A stretch of 5,420 nucleotides of DNA from Treponema sp. (GTDB taxonomy: Bacteria > Spirochaetota > Spirochaetia > Treponematales > Treponemataceae), in NCBI GenBank assembly GCA_014804085.1, contig JAAVAM010000052.1, positions 29,944 through 35,363 of the forward strand, in the 5' to 3' direction. The position numbers and the translations under genes are program-made. Within the stretch, counting starts at the first letter, position 1. Every line of letters begins with the position of its first letter. Below the pieces are notes generated by a model. The model saw nothing but the letters and a program-made list of their open reading frames with translations. It did no database searches and was not told where the DNA came from. Shown piece by piece: positions 1-5,420 of this stretch.

Positions 1-657
1 GTGAACAAACTGCTCACACAGGCGCGGAATATCAAGAATGCCATAACGACTCCCTCCATAAATTGCGGCAACGTGAAATACTCGATTGCGGATTTGTGTG
101 GCATGACAAATCCTGACGAGGGCGGGGTGAGGAAAAATCTGCTGACGGCTATCGATGACTACAAGACGTATATGAGCGACACGATGAAGTCCGCCGTGAG
201 CGATATTGTGGACGGGCTGGACGACAAACAGAAAAAGGCGATTTGGGCGAAATACGGAATCTCTCCTGCAAATTATGTTTTCGTGCAGACAGCACATACA
301 AACGTGCTTAATGCCGCCTCCAATGTGCTTGCGAATGCCGGTGAGGCGGCACATAGTGCCGCGCTTGAAGAGCGTCTCCTGCGGACAAGCGCAATCATCA
401 AGGCGGCGACCGAAACCAGGGATTCTGACGGAAACCCGACGCAGGCAAGTATGCTGGAGGCAATGATGTACCTGTTCCAGCATCTTGACGAGAGCATGGG
501 CGAGCTTCAGCACACGATGTATGAGACCAGCGCGGTTGCGGCGGCAGGTGTAATGAAGCAGGATGCCGATGAGTTGGCACGGGCGAATGATGAGGTTGCC
601 CAAAATGAACTTAATGAGCGCAAGAATGCAAAAATTTCAAACAGGGCGAAAAGATAG
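1..657 (+). CDS. VirB5/TrbJ-like type IV secretion protein, probably 5'-truncated at window edge
   Basis: The visible 218 residues are almost wholly helical, soluble and rich in Ala, Glu, Asn and Gln, with long amphipathic stretches from about residue 85 to 215 and a basic, charged C-terminus. That character and the position directly before a TrbL/VirB6 gene are typical of VirB5/TrbJ proteins, which are exported to the periplasm and act as minor pilus or assembly components of type IV secretion systems. No signal peptide is visible, and the frame is open to base 1, where a GTG happens to lie. I therefore think the true start, with the secretion signal, is upstream. Two cysteines at residues 22 and 33 could form a disulfide if the protein is periplasmic. 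The gene ends 11 bases before the next start, so the two are surely co-transcribed. VirB5 proteins are poorly conserved; the family call rests on context and helical pattern more than on motifs. Confidence 0.55.
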   Translation: MNKLLTQARNIKNAITTPSINCGNVKYSIADLCGMTNPDEGGVRKNLLTAIDDYKTYMSDTMKSAVSDIVDGLDDKQKKAIWAKYGISPANYVFVQTAHTNVLNAASNVLANAGEAAHSAALEERLLRTSAIIKAATETRDSDGNPTQASMLEAMMYLFQHLDESMGELQHTMYETSAVAAAGVMKQDADELARANDEVAQNELNERKNAKISNRAKR

Positions 658-661
658 GGGT
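655..661 (+). promoter_or_regulatory. Ribosome binding site of the TrbL/VirB6 gene
   Basis: The purine-rich AGGGG at 656-660 overlaps the TAG stop of the upstream gene and lies 8 bases before the ATG at 669. It supports that ATG as the start and suggests that translation of the two genes is linked. Confidence 0.65.
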
Positions 662-668
662 AATCATC

Positions 669-2627
669 ATGGAACGTTATAATTCTTGGATTGATATTCC
701 TGTTGTCGAAACAATAGAATATTTTACCAGTGTACTTGTCAATGCGCTTTCATGGGCGCAGAAATATGCCATTTTATTTGGTCTTGTCGGAATAATTTGG
801 TCTGGGTTCAAGGTGGTGATGTCGCGTATGACCGTCAAGGATTTATGGTGGGATACGCTTTTCAAGTGGGTTTGCTTTCTTCTCCTTATGACGATGTATA
901 CCCCGATTGTGCAGGGGTTTCTTGGTATTGCAACCGAGATAGGAGAAAAGGCAGGAGTTGGAAAAATTGCGGTCGAGCAGGGAATGAAAGACTTGTACAA
1001 GCGTGTGCAGGGAAGCCTGTCATACAATGCCGAACTTATAAGCGAGGTTACGAGGGATATTGCCGACCGAACAGGCGTGAAGATTGAGAGCAAATTTTCG
1101 GCTTTGGATTCTTACAATGAGTACATGGACAAAATTCAGCACGAGGTCGGAGTGGTGAGGTTCAATTCCGAGAATGACAGGAAGAAAGCGCAGCAGATTG
1201 TTGATGCCGCAAAAGACAAGATGGGGGATGATGACCTCTGCGCATTTTCGGCTCTGAGCCTGTCAGTTTTGAATTCCGTCTGCAAGGAGGTACGGCTCAA
1301 CGGGGACGATGCCGATAGTCTGCTGGACACTTACGTTCAGTTGCAGATATACCTTGCTGATTCGCAGGGGAACGACACGTGTTTTATTTCCCCTGCCGCA
1401 ATGATGCGGCTCTCTGTCCTGTGCGGAGCGGTGATGTTCGATAAATGGCGAGCCGCATTTACAAGGGAAGGCGATGCGATTGGTGACGGAATCTCAAGTA
1501 TTCCCGCAAAGTTAGGACATCTTGCAAGCGCAATTCCTCAAGTGATAGAGCTTATTTTCTGTATGCTTGTTCTTGTTATTGCAATTGGTTTTGCCATGAT
1601 TCAGTACGTGATGACCATCATTGAATATGTCGTCGTGACGGCAATAGCCGCGATTTTCCTTCCGCTCATGCTTTTTGATGGAACGAAAGACATCCCGAAA
1701 AAATTTATCCCGGTCATGATAAGCTTCATGATAAAGATAATTGTAATGCTCATTTGTATGTATTTTGTTATATACCTGCTTATCAGTCATACGATCAATA
1801 CAATATCTGATTCTATGGGGATAAATCTTTTTACTGTAGCCGAAGTGTTTTTTATTGCCGCGTTGAGTTATATCCTTACCCAAAATGCACCGAAAATAGC
1901 GCAGACTATCCTCACCGGGCAGCCGCAGTTGAGTATGGGCGAGGCGTTGCAGGGAGCTGGTACGGCGGCTATGACGGCGGTGACAATGAGGCAGGCTCCT
2001 CATGCGGCAACCATGGCAGCCGCAAAAACGAAGTCGGCTATGAATACTGTTGGCGGTACAATCAGAAAAAACAATGCCGCTGCAAAGGCAGCGGTCGCAA
2101 GCCTTGGGGAAAATGCGACTGCCCGGCAGAAATTCAAGGCGGCGGCAATGGCTCGTGGTGCGACTGCTACCCAAGACCTCAAAGACCGTATGCGCGCAAA
2201 ATTTGAGGCTGCGGGAAAAGAGCAAGGGACAGGATTCGGAATCGTAGACAAAGCCGCGCAAATGGCAGGATTGCAGAAGCCTGTTGGAGCTGGCGGGGGC
2301 GGAACGGATGGTGGCTCATCCTCGTATGGCGTTACCGGGCAGTTTGCCCGCGGAGCGGACGGAAAAACCATGTCATACAGCACACGGTCAAACCCGGACT
2401 TCCGCACAGCGACAAAATATGACCCCGCGACAAAATCACAGCGCAGCATGACGAACGACGAATTCCAGCAGGAAAAATCCGAGCAAGGAAAGCGGATAGG
2501 CGAGTTCATCGGGCAGCAGATGAGCAGGAAGATTGAGGCACAGAAGCAGAAAAAAGCCGAGCAGGACGGACAGGATGGGGCATTACCCGACAGTCTTTCG
2601 GGCAATGCACGGGCGTTTGACAGATAG
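669..2627 (+). CDS. TrbL/VirB6 family type IV secretion inner-membrane protein
   Basis: This is the polytopic inner-membrane channel component of a conjugative type IV secretion system, through which substrate passes to the periplasm. Of 652 residues, hydrophobic segments lie at about 28-51, 65-86, 290-312, 316-337, 348-373 and 386-403. A roughly 200-residue hydrophilic loop separates the second and third, matching the large periplasmic loop known in VirB6. After the last segment comes APKIAQTILTGQPQLSMGE (407-425), which resembles the conserved TrbL/VirB6 segment that follows the membrane core. The tail (about 426-652) is Ala-rich and basic, then has a Gly-rich linker near 540-551 and a Gln/Lys-rich charged end; tails of this sort vary widely in the family. 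The loop carries four cysteines (191, 205, 238, 252) that could pair in an oxidising periplasm. The start is the ATG with a Shine-Dalgarno sequence overlapping the previous stop. A terminator follows the stop codon directly, so this is the last gene of its operon. The family call is firm; the choice between TrbL and VirB6 naming is not. Confidence 0.87.
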   Translation: MERYNSWIDIPVVETIEYFTSVLVNALSWAQKYAILFGLVGIIWSGFKVVMSRMTVKDLWWDTLFKWVCFLLLMTMYTPIVQGFLGIATEIGEKAGVGKIAVEQGMKDLYKRVQGSLSYNAELISEVTRDIADRTGVKIESKFSALDSYNEYMDKIQHEVGVVRFNSENDRKKAQQIVDAAKDKMGDDDLCAFSALSLSVLNSVCKEVRLNGDDADSLLDTYVQLQIYLADSQGNDTCFISPAAMMRLSVLCGAVMFDKWRAAFTREGDAIGDGISSIPAKLGHLASAIPQVIELIFCMLVLVIAIGFAMIQYVMTIIEYVVVTAIAAIFLPLMLFDGTKDIPKKFIPVMISFMIKIIVMLICMYFVIYLLISHTINTISDSMGINLFTVAEVFFIAALSYILTQNAPKIAQTILTGQPQLSMGEALQGAGTAAMTAVTMRQAPHAATMAAAKTKSAMNTVGGTIRKNNAAAKAAVASLGENATARQKFKAAAMARGATATQDLKDRMRAKFEAAGKEQGTGFGIVDKAAQMAGLQKPVGAGGGGTDGGSSSYGVTGQFARGADGKTMSYSTRSNPDFRTATKYDPATKSQRSMTNDEFQQEKSEQGKRIGEFIGQQMSRKIEAQKQKKAEQDGQDGALPDSLSGNARAFDR

Positions 2628-2632
2628 TCTTT

Positions 2633-2659
2633 AGGCACGGGAAAATTCCGTGCCTTTTT
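2633..2659 (+). terminator. Rho-independent terminator of the secretion operon
   Basis: AGGCACGG (2633-2640) pairs perfectly with CCGTGCCT (2648-2655) around a 7-base loop, and the stem runs into a T tract (2655-2659). It lies only 5 bases after the TrbL/VirB6 stop codon. The stem is GC-rich and the layout is a textbook intrinsic terminator for plus-strand transcription. Confidence 0.9.
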
Positions 2660-2695
2660 ATGTGATTGTTTGAAAAATTAAGTTTAATAATCAAA

Positions 2696-2724
2696 TTGAC
2701 AAGGCTCTATTTTTTTATTAGAAT
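2696..2724 (+). promoter_or_regulatory. Sigma70-type promoter for the membrane protein gene
   Basis: TTGACA (2696-2701) is a perfect -35 box. Exactly 17 bases later TAGAAT (2719-2724) matches five of six bases of the -10 consensus. The spacer and flanks are AT-rich. The predicted transcription start near 2731 lies just before the Shine-Dalgarno sequence at 2734, giving a leader of about 18 bases. It sits immediately after the secretion operon's terminator, so the next gene is expressed independently. Confidence 0.82.
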
Positions 2725-2733
2725 AAGTTGCTC

Positions 2734-2740
2734 AAGGAGA
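2734..2740 (+). promoter_or_regulatory. Strong Shine-Dalgarno sequence that fixes the start at 2749
   Basis: AAGGAGA lies 8 bases before the ATG at 2749. The upstream in-frame TTG at 2728 precedes both this site and the predicted transcription start, so it cannot be the start if the promoter is right. Confidence 0.85.
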
Positions 2741-2748
2741 AAAGAGAA

Positions 2749-3447
2749 ATGGTCATTTTGATGTTAATTGCAGGGGTGCTTATCGGTATTATGTTGTTTT
2801 TAGGATTTACTATGGCTATCCCGTTTCTGCTTCTGTTGCTTGCTGACTATTTCGTCTTTGCTTTTGTTGTAGGAAAACTTTTTGCAAAGAATACTGTGTG
2901 TACAATTTTCGCGCTAATGCTGTCTGCTGTTCTGCTTGTCAGCACTGCCTTTGTCGGCAGGGGAACTGGAATAGCACTGTACAACTATTTTGTGCCTAGC
3001 AGTATGCCGCCTCATGAAAGGCAAAATGAGGCATACGCAAAAGAGAAAAGCGGGGGCATGTTCACTTTCAAGGCAGAGCCATACAGGCGCACGTCCGCCC
3101 CGCTTGTGCTGAAGATTGGTGCGGACGGAAAACTGTCCGAGGTCTCGCCGTCAAAGAAAGAGCGTACATATACGCTCACGCACACCGTCTATTTCGGAAA
3201 CGGAACGGAGCCGTGCGGCTTTCAGATAACTGTCTTGGACAAGGACGGCGGAAAAAGCGAGGAGTGGCTGCTGCATAGGAAAAAGAGCTATTTCCATACT
3301 GACACGGAGAAAGTCCGCCTTGCTCCGTGTGATGATTTTAATGAAGTGAAGAATTTTTTTGAAAACCTAGGGAAAGATGCTGTTTCGTACTTCTCGCATG
3401 AGTCGTGGATGAATGCAAACCCGCTGTGTCTCCATACCATGGAATAG
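2749..3447 (+). CDS. Unrecognised membrane protein: three membrane helices and a C-terminal soluble domain
   Basis: I do not recognise this 232-residue protein. The first 70 residues are very hydrophobic and contain three likely membrane helices at about 3-22, 24-43 and 52-69, with an acidic residue (Asp33) inside the second. The short loop after helix 2 carries two lysines, so by the positive-inside rule the remaining 160 residues should face the periplasm. That domain is rich in Lys, Glu and aromatic residues and alternates in a way that suggests beta strands (about 105-180, with Gly-rich turns), ending in a helix near 195-215. Cysteines at 156, 194 and 227 could form a disulfide if exported. 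The start is the ATG 8 bases after AAGGAGA; a longer TTG start is rejected. The gene has its own promoter and follows the terminator of the secretion operon. Its stop is 23 bases from the stop of the convergent helix-turn-helix/MazF-like gene. A role in surface or entry exclusion of the element would fit the position, but nothing in the sequence shows it. Confidence 0.78.
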   Translation: MVILMLIAGVLIGIMLFLGFTMAIPFLLLLLADYFVFAFVVGKLFAKNTVCTIFALMLSAVLLVSTAFVGRGTGIALYNYFVPSSMPPHERQNEAYAKEKSGGMFTFKAEPYRRTSAPLVLKIGADGKLSEVSPSKKERTYTLTHTVYFGNGTEPCGFQITVLDKDGGKSEEWLLHRKKSYFHTDTEKVRLAPCDDFNEVKNFFENLGKDAVSYFSHESWMNANPLCLHTME

Positions 3448-3470
3448 GCTTCGGATTGGTTTTTGGCGGT

Positions 3471-4217
3471 TTATGAGAGGTATTCCAGTGCCATGCCCGC
3501 CGTCTGTTCGACAAGCTCCGTCTCCGTTTTTTCGATGAGGACGAGCGGGGCTGCATCGTCGAGGCGTACCGTGGCAAGCGAGCGGGGGTTCACGAATTCC
3601 CCGGTCTTTGTGCCGGAAAGTTCCAGCCCGTCCTTGCAGTTTTCGCTTATAAGGCAACCCGTGAACGAGCCGAATTCCCTGTTCTTTTCGGAATTCGTGA
3701 TGACGAGGTAGGTTCTGCCGTCCTTTCCCGCCCGCACGATGTCTCCTTTCTTCGGTATGTAATCCTGCGTGATTTCCATTGAGTAAGGCATGAAGAATTC
3801 TGTCGGGTTCACCTCCGCGCAGGCATCCCGCATGAGCTTGATGGTCGGGACTTTTCGGTAGGTGACGAAGATATTGTAGGCAATCAGGTCGGACAGACCG
3901 TAACGCATGGCGATTTCCCGGTAGTCGCGCCGGTGTTCTTTTATGAATTTCGCAGGCTCGGTATTGTCCCACTTCGGCAGGAGCTGGCTCTCGTAAGGGC
4001 GGGGTTCATCAGTGAAGAAAAGCCAGTCTATCGGGGCGATGAGGTGGCAGGTCGATGCCATTATCCGGTAATTCGGGAGAATCTCTCCGACGGCGAGGCG
4101 GTAGGCGGATGAGTGGGTGATTCCGTTCTCCTGGCACCACTTGCGGAGCTTGCGAGCCTCAAGGAGTCTTATGAGCGTTTCCTGGGCATACGTGATTCGT
4201 TCTGGTATCGCTTTCAT
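3471..4217 (-). CDS. Two helix-turn-helix-like repeats fused to a MazF/PemK-like C-terminal domain
   Basis: This 248-residue protein appears to have three parts. Residues about 18-69 and 88-142 resemble Cro/C1-type DNA-binding helices and look like diverged copies of one another: they share G, AY, V, P, M, C, P and F at matching spacing with a one-residue gap. Residues about 153-248 resemble MazF/PemK toxins, which are ribosome-independent mRNA endonucleases. The visible signs are KKGDIV (157-161), GRTYLVITN (167-175) in the place of the family's GxRPxxVLS strand, CLIS (188-191), GEFVNPRSLATVR (206-218) in the place of the DQxxSI(D/A)xxR segment, and a closing helix. Arg168 and Ser191 fall where MazF has its catalytic Arg and Thr/Ser; the usual Asp of DQ is replaced by Asn210. 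The ATG at 4217 is the only sensible start, because an in-frame TAA lies two codons upstream. The gene follows the PilZ gene by 39 bases on the same strand and also has its own promoter. No separate antitoxin is seen beside it. It could instead be a MazF-fold regulator without RNase activity. The gene is certain; the domain calls are by eye. Confidence 0.68.
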   Translation of the reverse strand: MKAIPERITYAQETLIRLLEARKLRKWCQENGITHSSAYRLAVGEILPNYRIMASTCHLIAPIDWLFFTDEPRPYESQLLPKWDNTEPAKFIKEHRRDYREIAMRYGLSDLIAYNIFVTYRKVPTIKLMRDACAEVNPTEFFMPYSMEITQDYIPKKGDIVRAGKDGRTYLVITNSEKNREFGSFTGCLISENCKDGLELSGTKTGEFVNPRSLATVRLDDAAPLVLIEKTETELVEQTAGMALEYLS

Positions 4218-4239
4218 GGCTTACGATGTAGATGATACC
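4204..4239. repeat. Dyad GGTATC-N24-GATACC over promoter and start codon, possible operator
   Basis: GGTATC at 4204-4209 and GATACC at 4234-4239 form a perfect 6-base inverted repeat with centres 30 bases apart, close to three helical turns. One arm overlaps the -10 box and the other lies in codons 3-5 of the helix-turn-helix/MazF-like gene. The location suits autoregulation by that protein. A short dyad with free spacing can readily arise by chance, so this is only a candidate. Confidence 0.3.
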
Positions 4240-4260
4240 GAAGAAATTCTGATTTTTCAA
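4232..4260 (-). promoter_or_regulatory. Sigma70-type promoter for the helix-turn-helix/MazF-like gene, giving a near-leaderless mRNA
   Basis: Read on the minus strand, TTGAAA (4260-4255) is a five-of-six -35 box. After exactly 17 bases comes TATCAT (4237-4232), a five-of-six -10 box. The -35 contains the TGA stop of the PilZ gene. The predicted start point, around 4224-4227, leaves a leader of roughly 6-9 bases before the ATG at 4217. This agrees with the lack of any Shine-Dalgarno sequence there. Confidence 0.62.
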
Positions 4261-4958
4261 GGCTGTTTCTCAAGCATCGCGATTACGCGCTCTTTCCATG
4301 CGAAATGAACCGGCTCAAGAAGTTGGCATGAGAGCGTCATAAATGTTTTCTGCCCGGTCTTGTTCAGCCGGGAATAGACGCGGTGGGCTTTCAGGATTAT
4401 GGTCTGTTCGGGCTTCTTGAAGCCGAGCCTTATGCAGAAATTTTCTTCATTCCTTACGGCGGGAGTTTCCGGGGTTATCACGCAGATTCCGTGGATGCTT
4501 GCGTCAAGGACGACGCATGGTTGAATGCATTTTACGCCTTGCAAGAAAATGCTCTGCTCCAGGGCAGAAAGCCCGAATTCTGCTGCCTTTTCCTTGCCGA
4601 TTCTGATGCGCTCTTCCTTACGCCGCCCGAAAGATTCGTATTTTTCCTCCATTCCTGTTATGGCTTTGAGAAAGGCAGAAAGTCTTGGCTCGACGTTTCT
4701 TGCGGTGGGAATGACGTTAGCCCAGTCCTCGCCGGAATCCACCACAGTAATAGGAAGGACGGCGGGGGATGCGTCCCGGTCAAAAGAGATTTGGAATGCC
4801 GCCTTGCTGTCTTTCCTAAAATCGATTTTCTGCGGGAGGGAGAATGTCCACAGTCCTTTCTCAATCCGCTCAAGGAAACAGAGTATGTCCGCGCCGTTGT
4901 CTTTGAGCGATATTGACATTACTTTTAAATGTTCCAAAAGTTCTTTCGTGATTTTCAT
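4257..4958 (-). CDS. PilZ domain protein, probable cyclic-di-GMP receptor
   Basis: PilZ domains bind the second messenger cyclic-di-GMP and pass the signal to motility, adhesion or secretion machinery. The C-terminal half of this 233-residue protein has the defining motif pair: RKEER (113-117) as RxxxR, and DASIHG (152-157) as DxSxxG, 35 residues apart. After it come beta strands (about 172-213) and a closing helix (about 217-230). EFGL (127-130) and FLQGVKC (138-144) match my memory of Treponema PilZ proteins, in which a divergent N-terminal domain precedes the PilZ domain; residues 1-105 would be that domain here. No membrane segment or enzyme domain is seen. I chose the ATG at 4958 because it overlaps the upstream stop as ATGA and has AGAGGA 10 bases before it (4974-4969). 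An in-frame start at 5030 would lie deep inside the upstream gene. The ligand-contacting residues are present, so binding is plausible but untested. Confidence 0.8.
   Translation of the reverse strand: MKITKELLEHLKVMSISLKDNGADILCFLERIEKGLWTFSLPQKIDFRKDSKAAFQISFDRDASPAVLPITVVDSGEDWANVIPTARNVEPRLSAFLKAITGMEEKYESFGRRKEERIRIGKEKAAEFGLSALEQSIFLQGVKCIQPCVVLDASIHGICVITPETPAVRNEENFCIRLGFKKPEQTIILKAHRVYSRLNKTGQKTFMTLSCQLLEPVHFAWKERVIAMLEKQP
4955..4958 (-). other. ATGA stop/start overlap coupling two genes
   Basis: On the minus strand the TGA stop of the right-edge gene (4957-4955) and the ATG of the PilZ gene (4958-4956) share bases as ATGA. This is a common sign of translational coupling and of proteins made in linked amounts. 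It also settles the PilZ start. Confidence 0.85.
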
Positions 4959-5420
4959 AGTGCTTTGTTCCTCTTGATTTTGTCTTTCTTTGACAGTTTC
5001 TTCAGTTTTTTCTTGGTGAAGTTCTCCCACAGGACGGCGACATCGCTCCGTGCTGCTCCGCTTTGCTGGATTAGCGCGGCAAGCCGATACCAGAAAATCA
5101 GCGGAAGAGAGAAAACCTTGTGTTCGTCCCCCTGCTCGTCAGTAAGGACGTAAAGGACGCGCTTCAGGTCGTCGATTTTTCGTCCGCGGGCCGTAAAAAT
5201 CAGGCAAAGCCGCTCGTTTACGCCGGGAAGCGAGATAGCCTCACCGTCTTTGTCGCTTTCCCAGCAGGTCGCAATATAGGCACGGCGGAACGCAGTGAAG
5301 GTGTAGAACAAGACGAATACTGTCCCGCCGCCGAACTTGAAATGCACGAAGTCCGCCCCGTCATCGACATGGGGAATGTCAATCAGGGAACCTTTCGCGT
5401 AGAGCGTGTAGGGCAGTTTC
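4955..5420 (-). CDS. Unrecognised protein with Lys-rich C-terminal tail, 5' end beyond the window
   Basis: The frame is open to the right edge, so the start lies outside; the GTG at 5347 is internal and has no convincing ribosome site. About 154 residues are visible, and I recognise no family in them. The first part (KLPYTLYAKGSLIDIPHVD and on) alternates hydrophobic and polar residues as beta strands do, with a Gly-rich turn (FKFGGGTVF) and an aromatic strand. A second half contains a possible helix (PLIFWYRLAALIQQ). The last 20 or so residues are dominated by lysine (KKKLKKLSKKDKIKRNKAL), which suggests nucleic-acid or membrane-surface contact, or simply a disordered tail. There is no clear membrane helix or signal in the visible part. 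The stop overlaps the PilZ start by ATGA, so the two are co-translated and may act in one process. Confidence 0.68.
   Translation of the reverse strand, partial: KLPYTLYAKGSLIDIPHVDDGADFVHFKFGGGTVFVLFYTFTAFRRAYIATCWESDKDGEAISLPGVNERLCLIFTARGRKIDDLKRVLYVLTDEQGDEHKVFSLPLIFWYRLAALIQQSGAARSDVAVLWENFTKKKLKKLSKKDKIKRNKAL

Noticed and set aside
1512..2261. 249-codon minus-strand open frame opposite the TrbL/VirB6 gene
   Set aside because: It lies wholly antisense to a well-supported membrane protein, and its product is Cys/His/Arg-rich without domain character.
2000..2638. 212-codon minus-strand open frame opposite the Ala-rich tail
   Set aside because: The alanine-rich codons of the real gene deplete stops on the other strand, and the frame also runs through the terminator stem.
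2728..2748. TTG start for the membrane protein gene
   Set aside because: It lies before the predicted transcription start and the strong Shine-Dalgarno sequence; the ATG at 2749 fits both.
3431..3443. TCCAT-ACC-ATGGA hairpin near the end of the membrane protein gene as a terminator
   Set aside because: The stem is only 5 base pairs, lies inside the coding region and has no T tract directly after it.
3591..3800. Cluster of GAATTC hexamers within about 200 bases
   Set aside because: Most encode Glu-Phe pairs in the minus-strand gene, and I see no regular spacing or longer shared unit.
3367..3972. 201-codon minus-strand open frame overlapping the MazF-like gene in another frame
   Set aside because: Its product is His/Arg/Pro-rich with no domain pattern, while the other minus-strand frame carries clear domain patterns, a promoter and a bounded start.
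4383..4977. Two long plus-strand open frames (177 and 150 codons) opposite the PilZ gene
   Set aside because: The PilZ motifs and the ATGA overlap show the minus strand is coding; neither plus-strand frame has a family pattern or a supporting ribosome site.
4959..5030. Longer start for the PilZ gene at 5030
   Set aside because: The added residues are a Glu/Gln-rich out-of-frame reading of the upstream gene's lysine codons. The ATG at 4958 has a Shine-Dalgarno sequence and an ATGA overlap.

Overview
The window looks like the trailing end of a type IV secretion (conjugation) gene cluster plus an adjacent accessory block, probably from an integrative conjugative element or plasmid in a spirochaete of the Treponema type. 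The taxon call rests mainly on the PilZ protein at 4257-4958, whose layout matches my memory of Treponema PilZ proteins (divergent N-terminal domain, then a basic RxxxR segment, an LGL segment and DxSxxG). No search was run, so the taxon is inference. Base composition looks balanced, and no rRNA, tRNA, CRISPR array or transposase is visible.

Left half, plus strand (1-2659): a helical VirB5/TrbJ-like protein (1-657, probably cut by the left edge) is followed after 11 bases by a 652-residue TrbL/VirB6 inner-membrane channel protein (669-2627). A strong rho-independent terminator (2633-2659) closes this transcription unit.

Middle (2696-3447): a complete sigma70-type promoter, a strong ribosome binding site and one gene for an unrecognised three-helix membrane protein form a self-contained transcription unit behind the secretion operon.

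Right half, minus strand (5420-3471), convergent with the above: an unrecognised protein with a lysine-rich tail (cut by the right edge) overlaps the PilZ gene by ATGA. The PilZ gene is followed by a gene encoding two diverged helix-turn-helix-like repeats joined to a C-terminal MazF/PemK-like domain. That last gene has its own promoter, whose predicted start point leaves a leader of only about 6-9 bases and no Shine-Dalgarno sequence. A small dyad covers its -10 box and early codons.

How they may work together: the left genes belong to the DNA or protein transfer machine. The right block resembles accessory cargo, linking a possible cyclic-di-GMP receptor to a self-contained DNA-binding/RNase-like protein that may be a one-gene version of a toxin-antitoxin module. 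This last point is the most interesting in the window and is a hypothesis.
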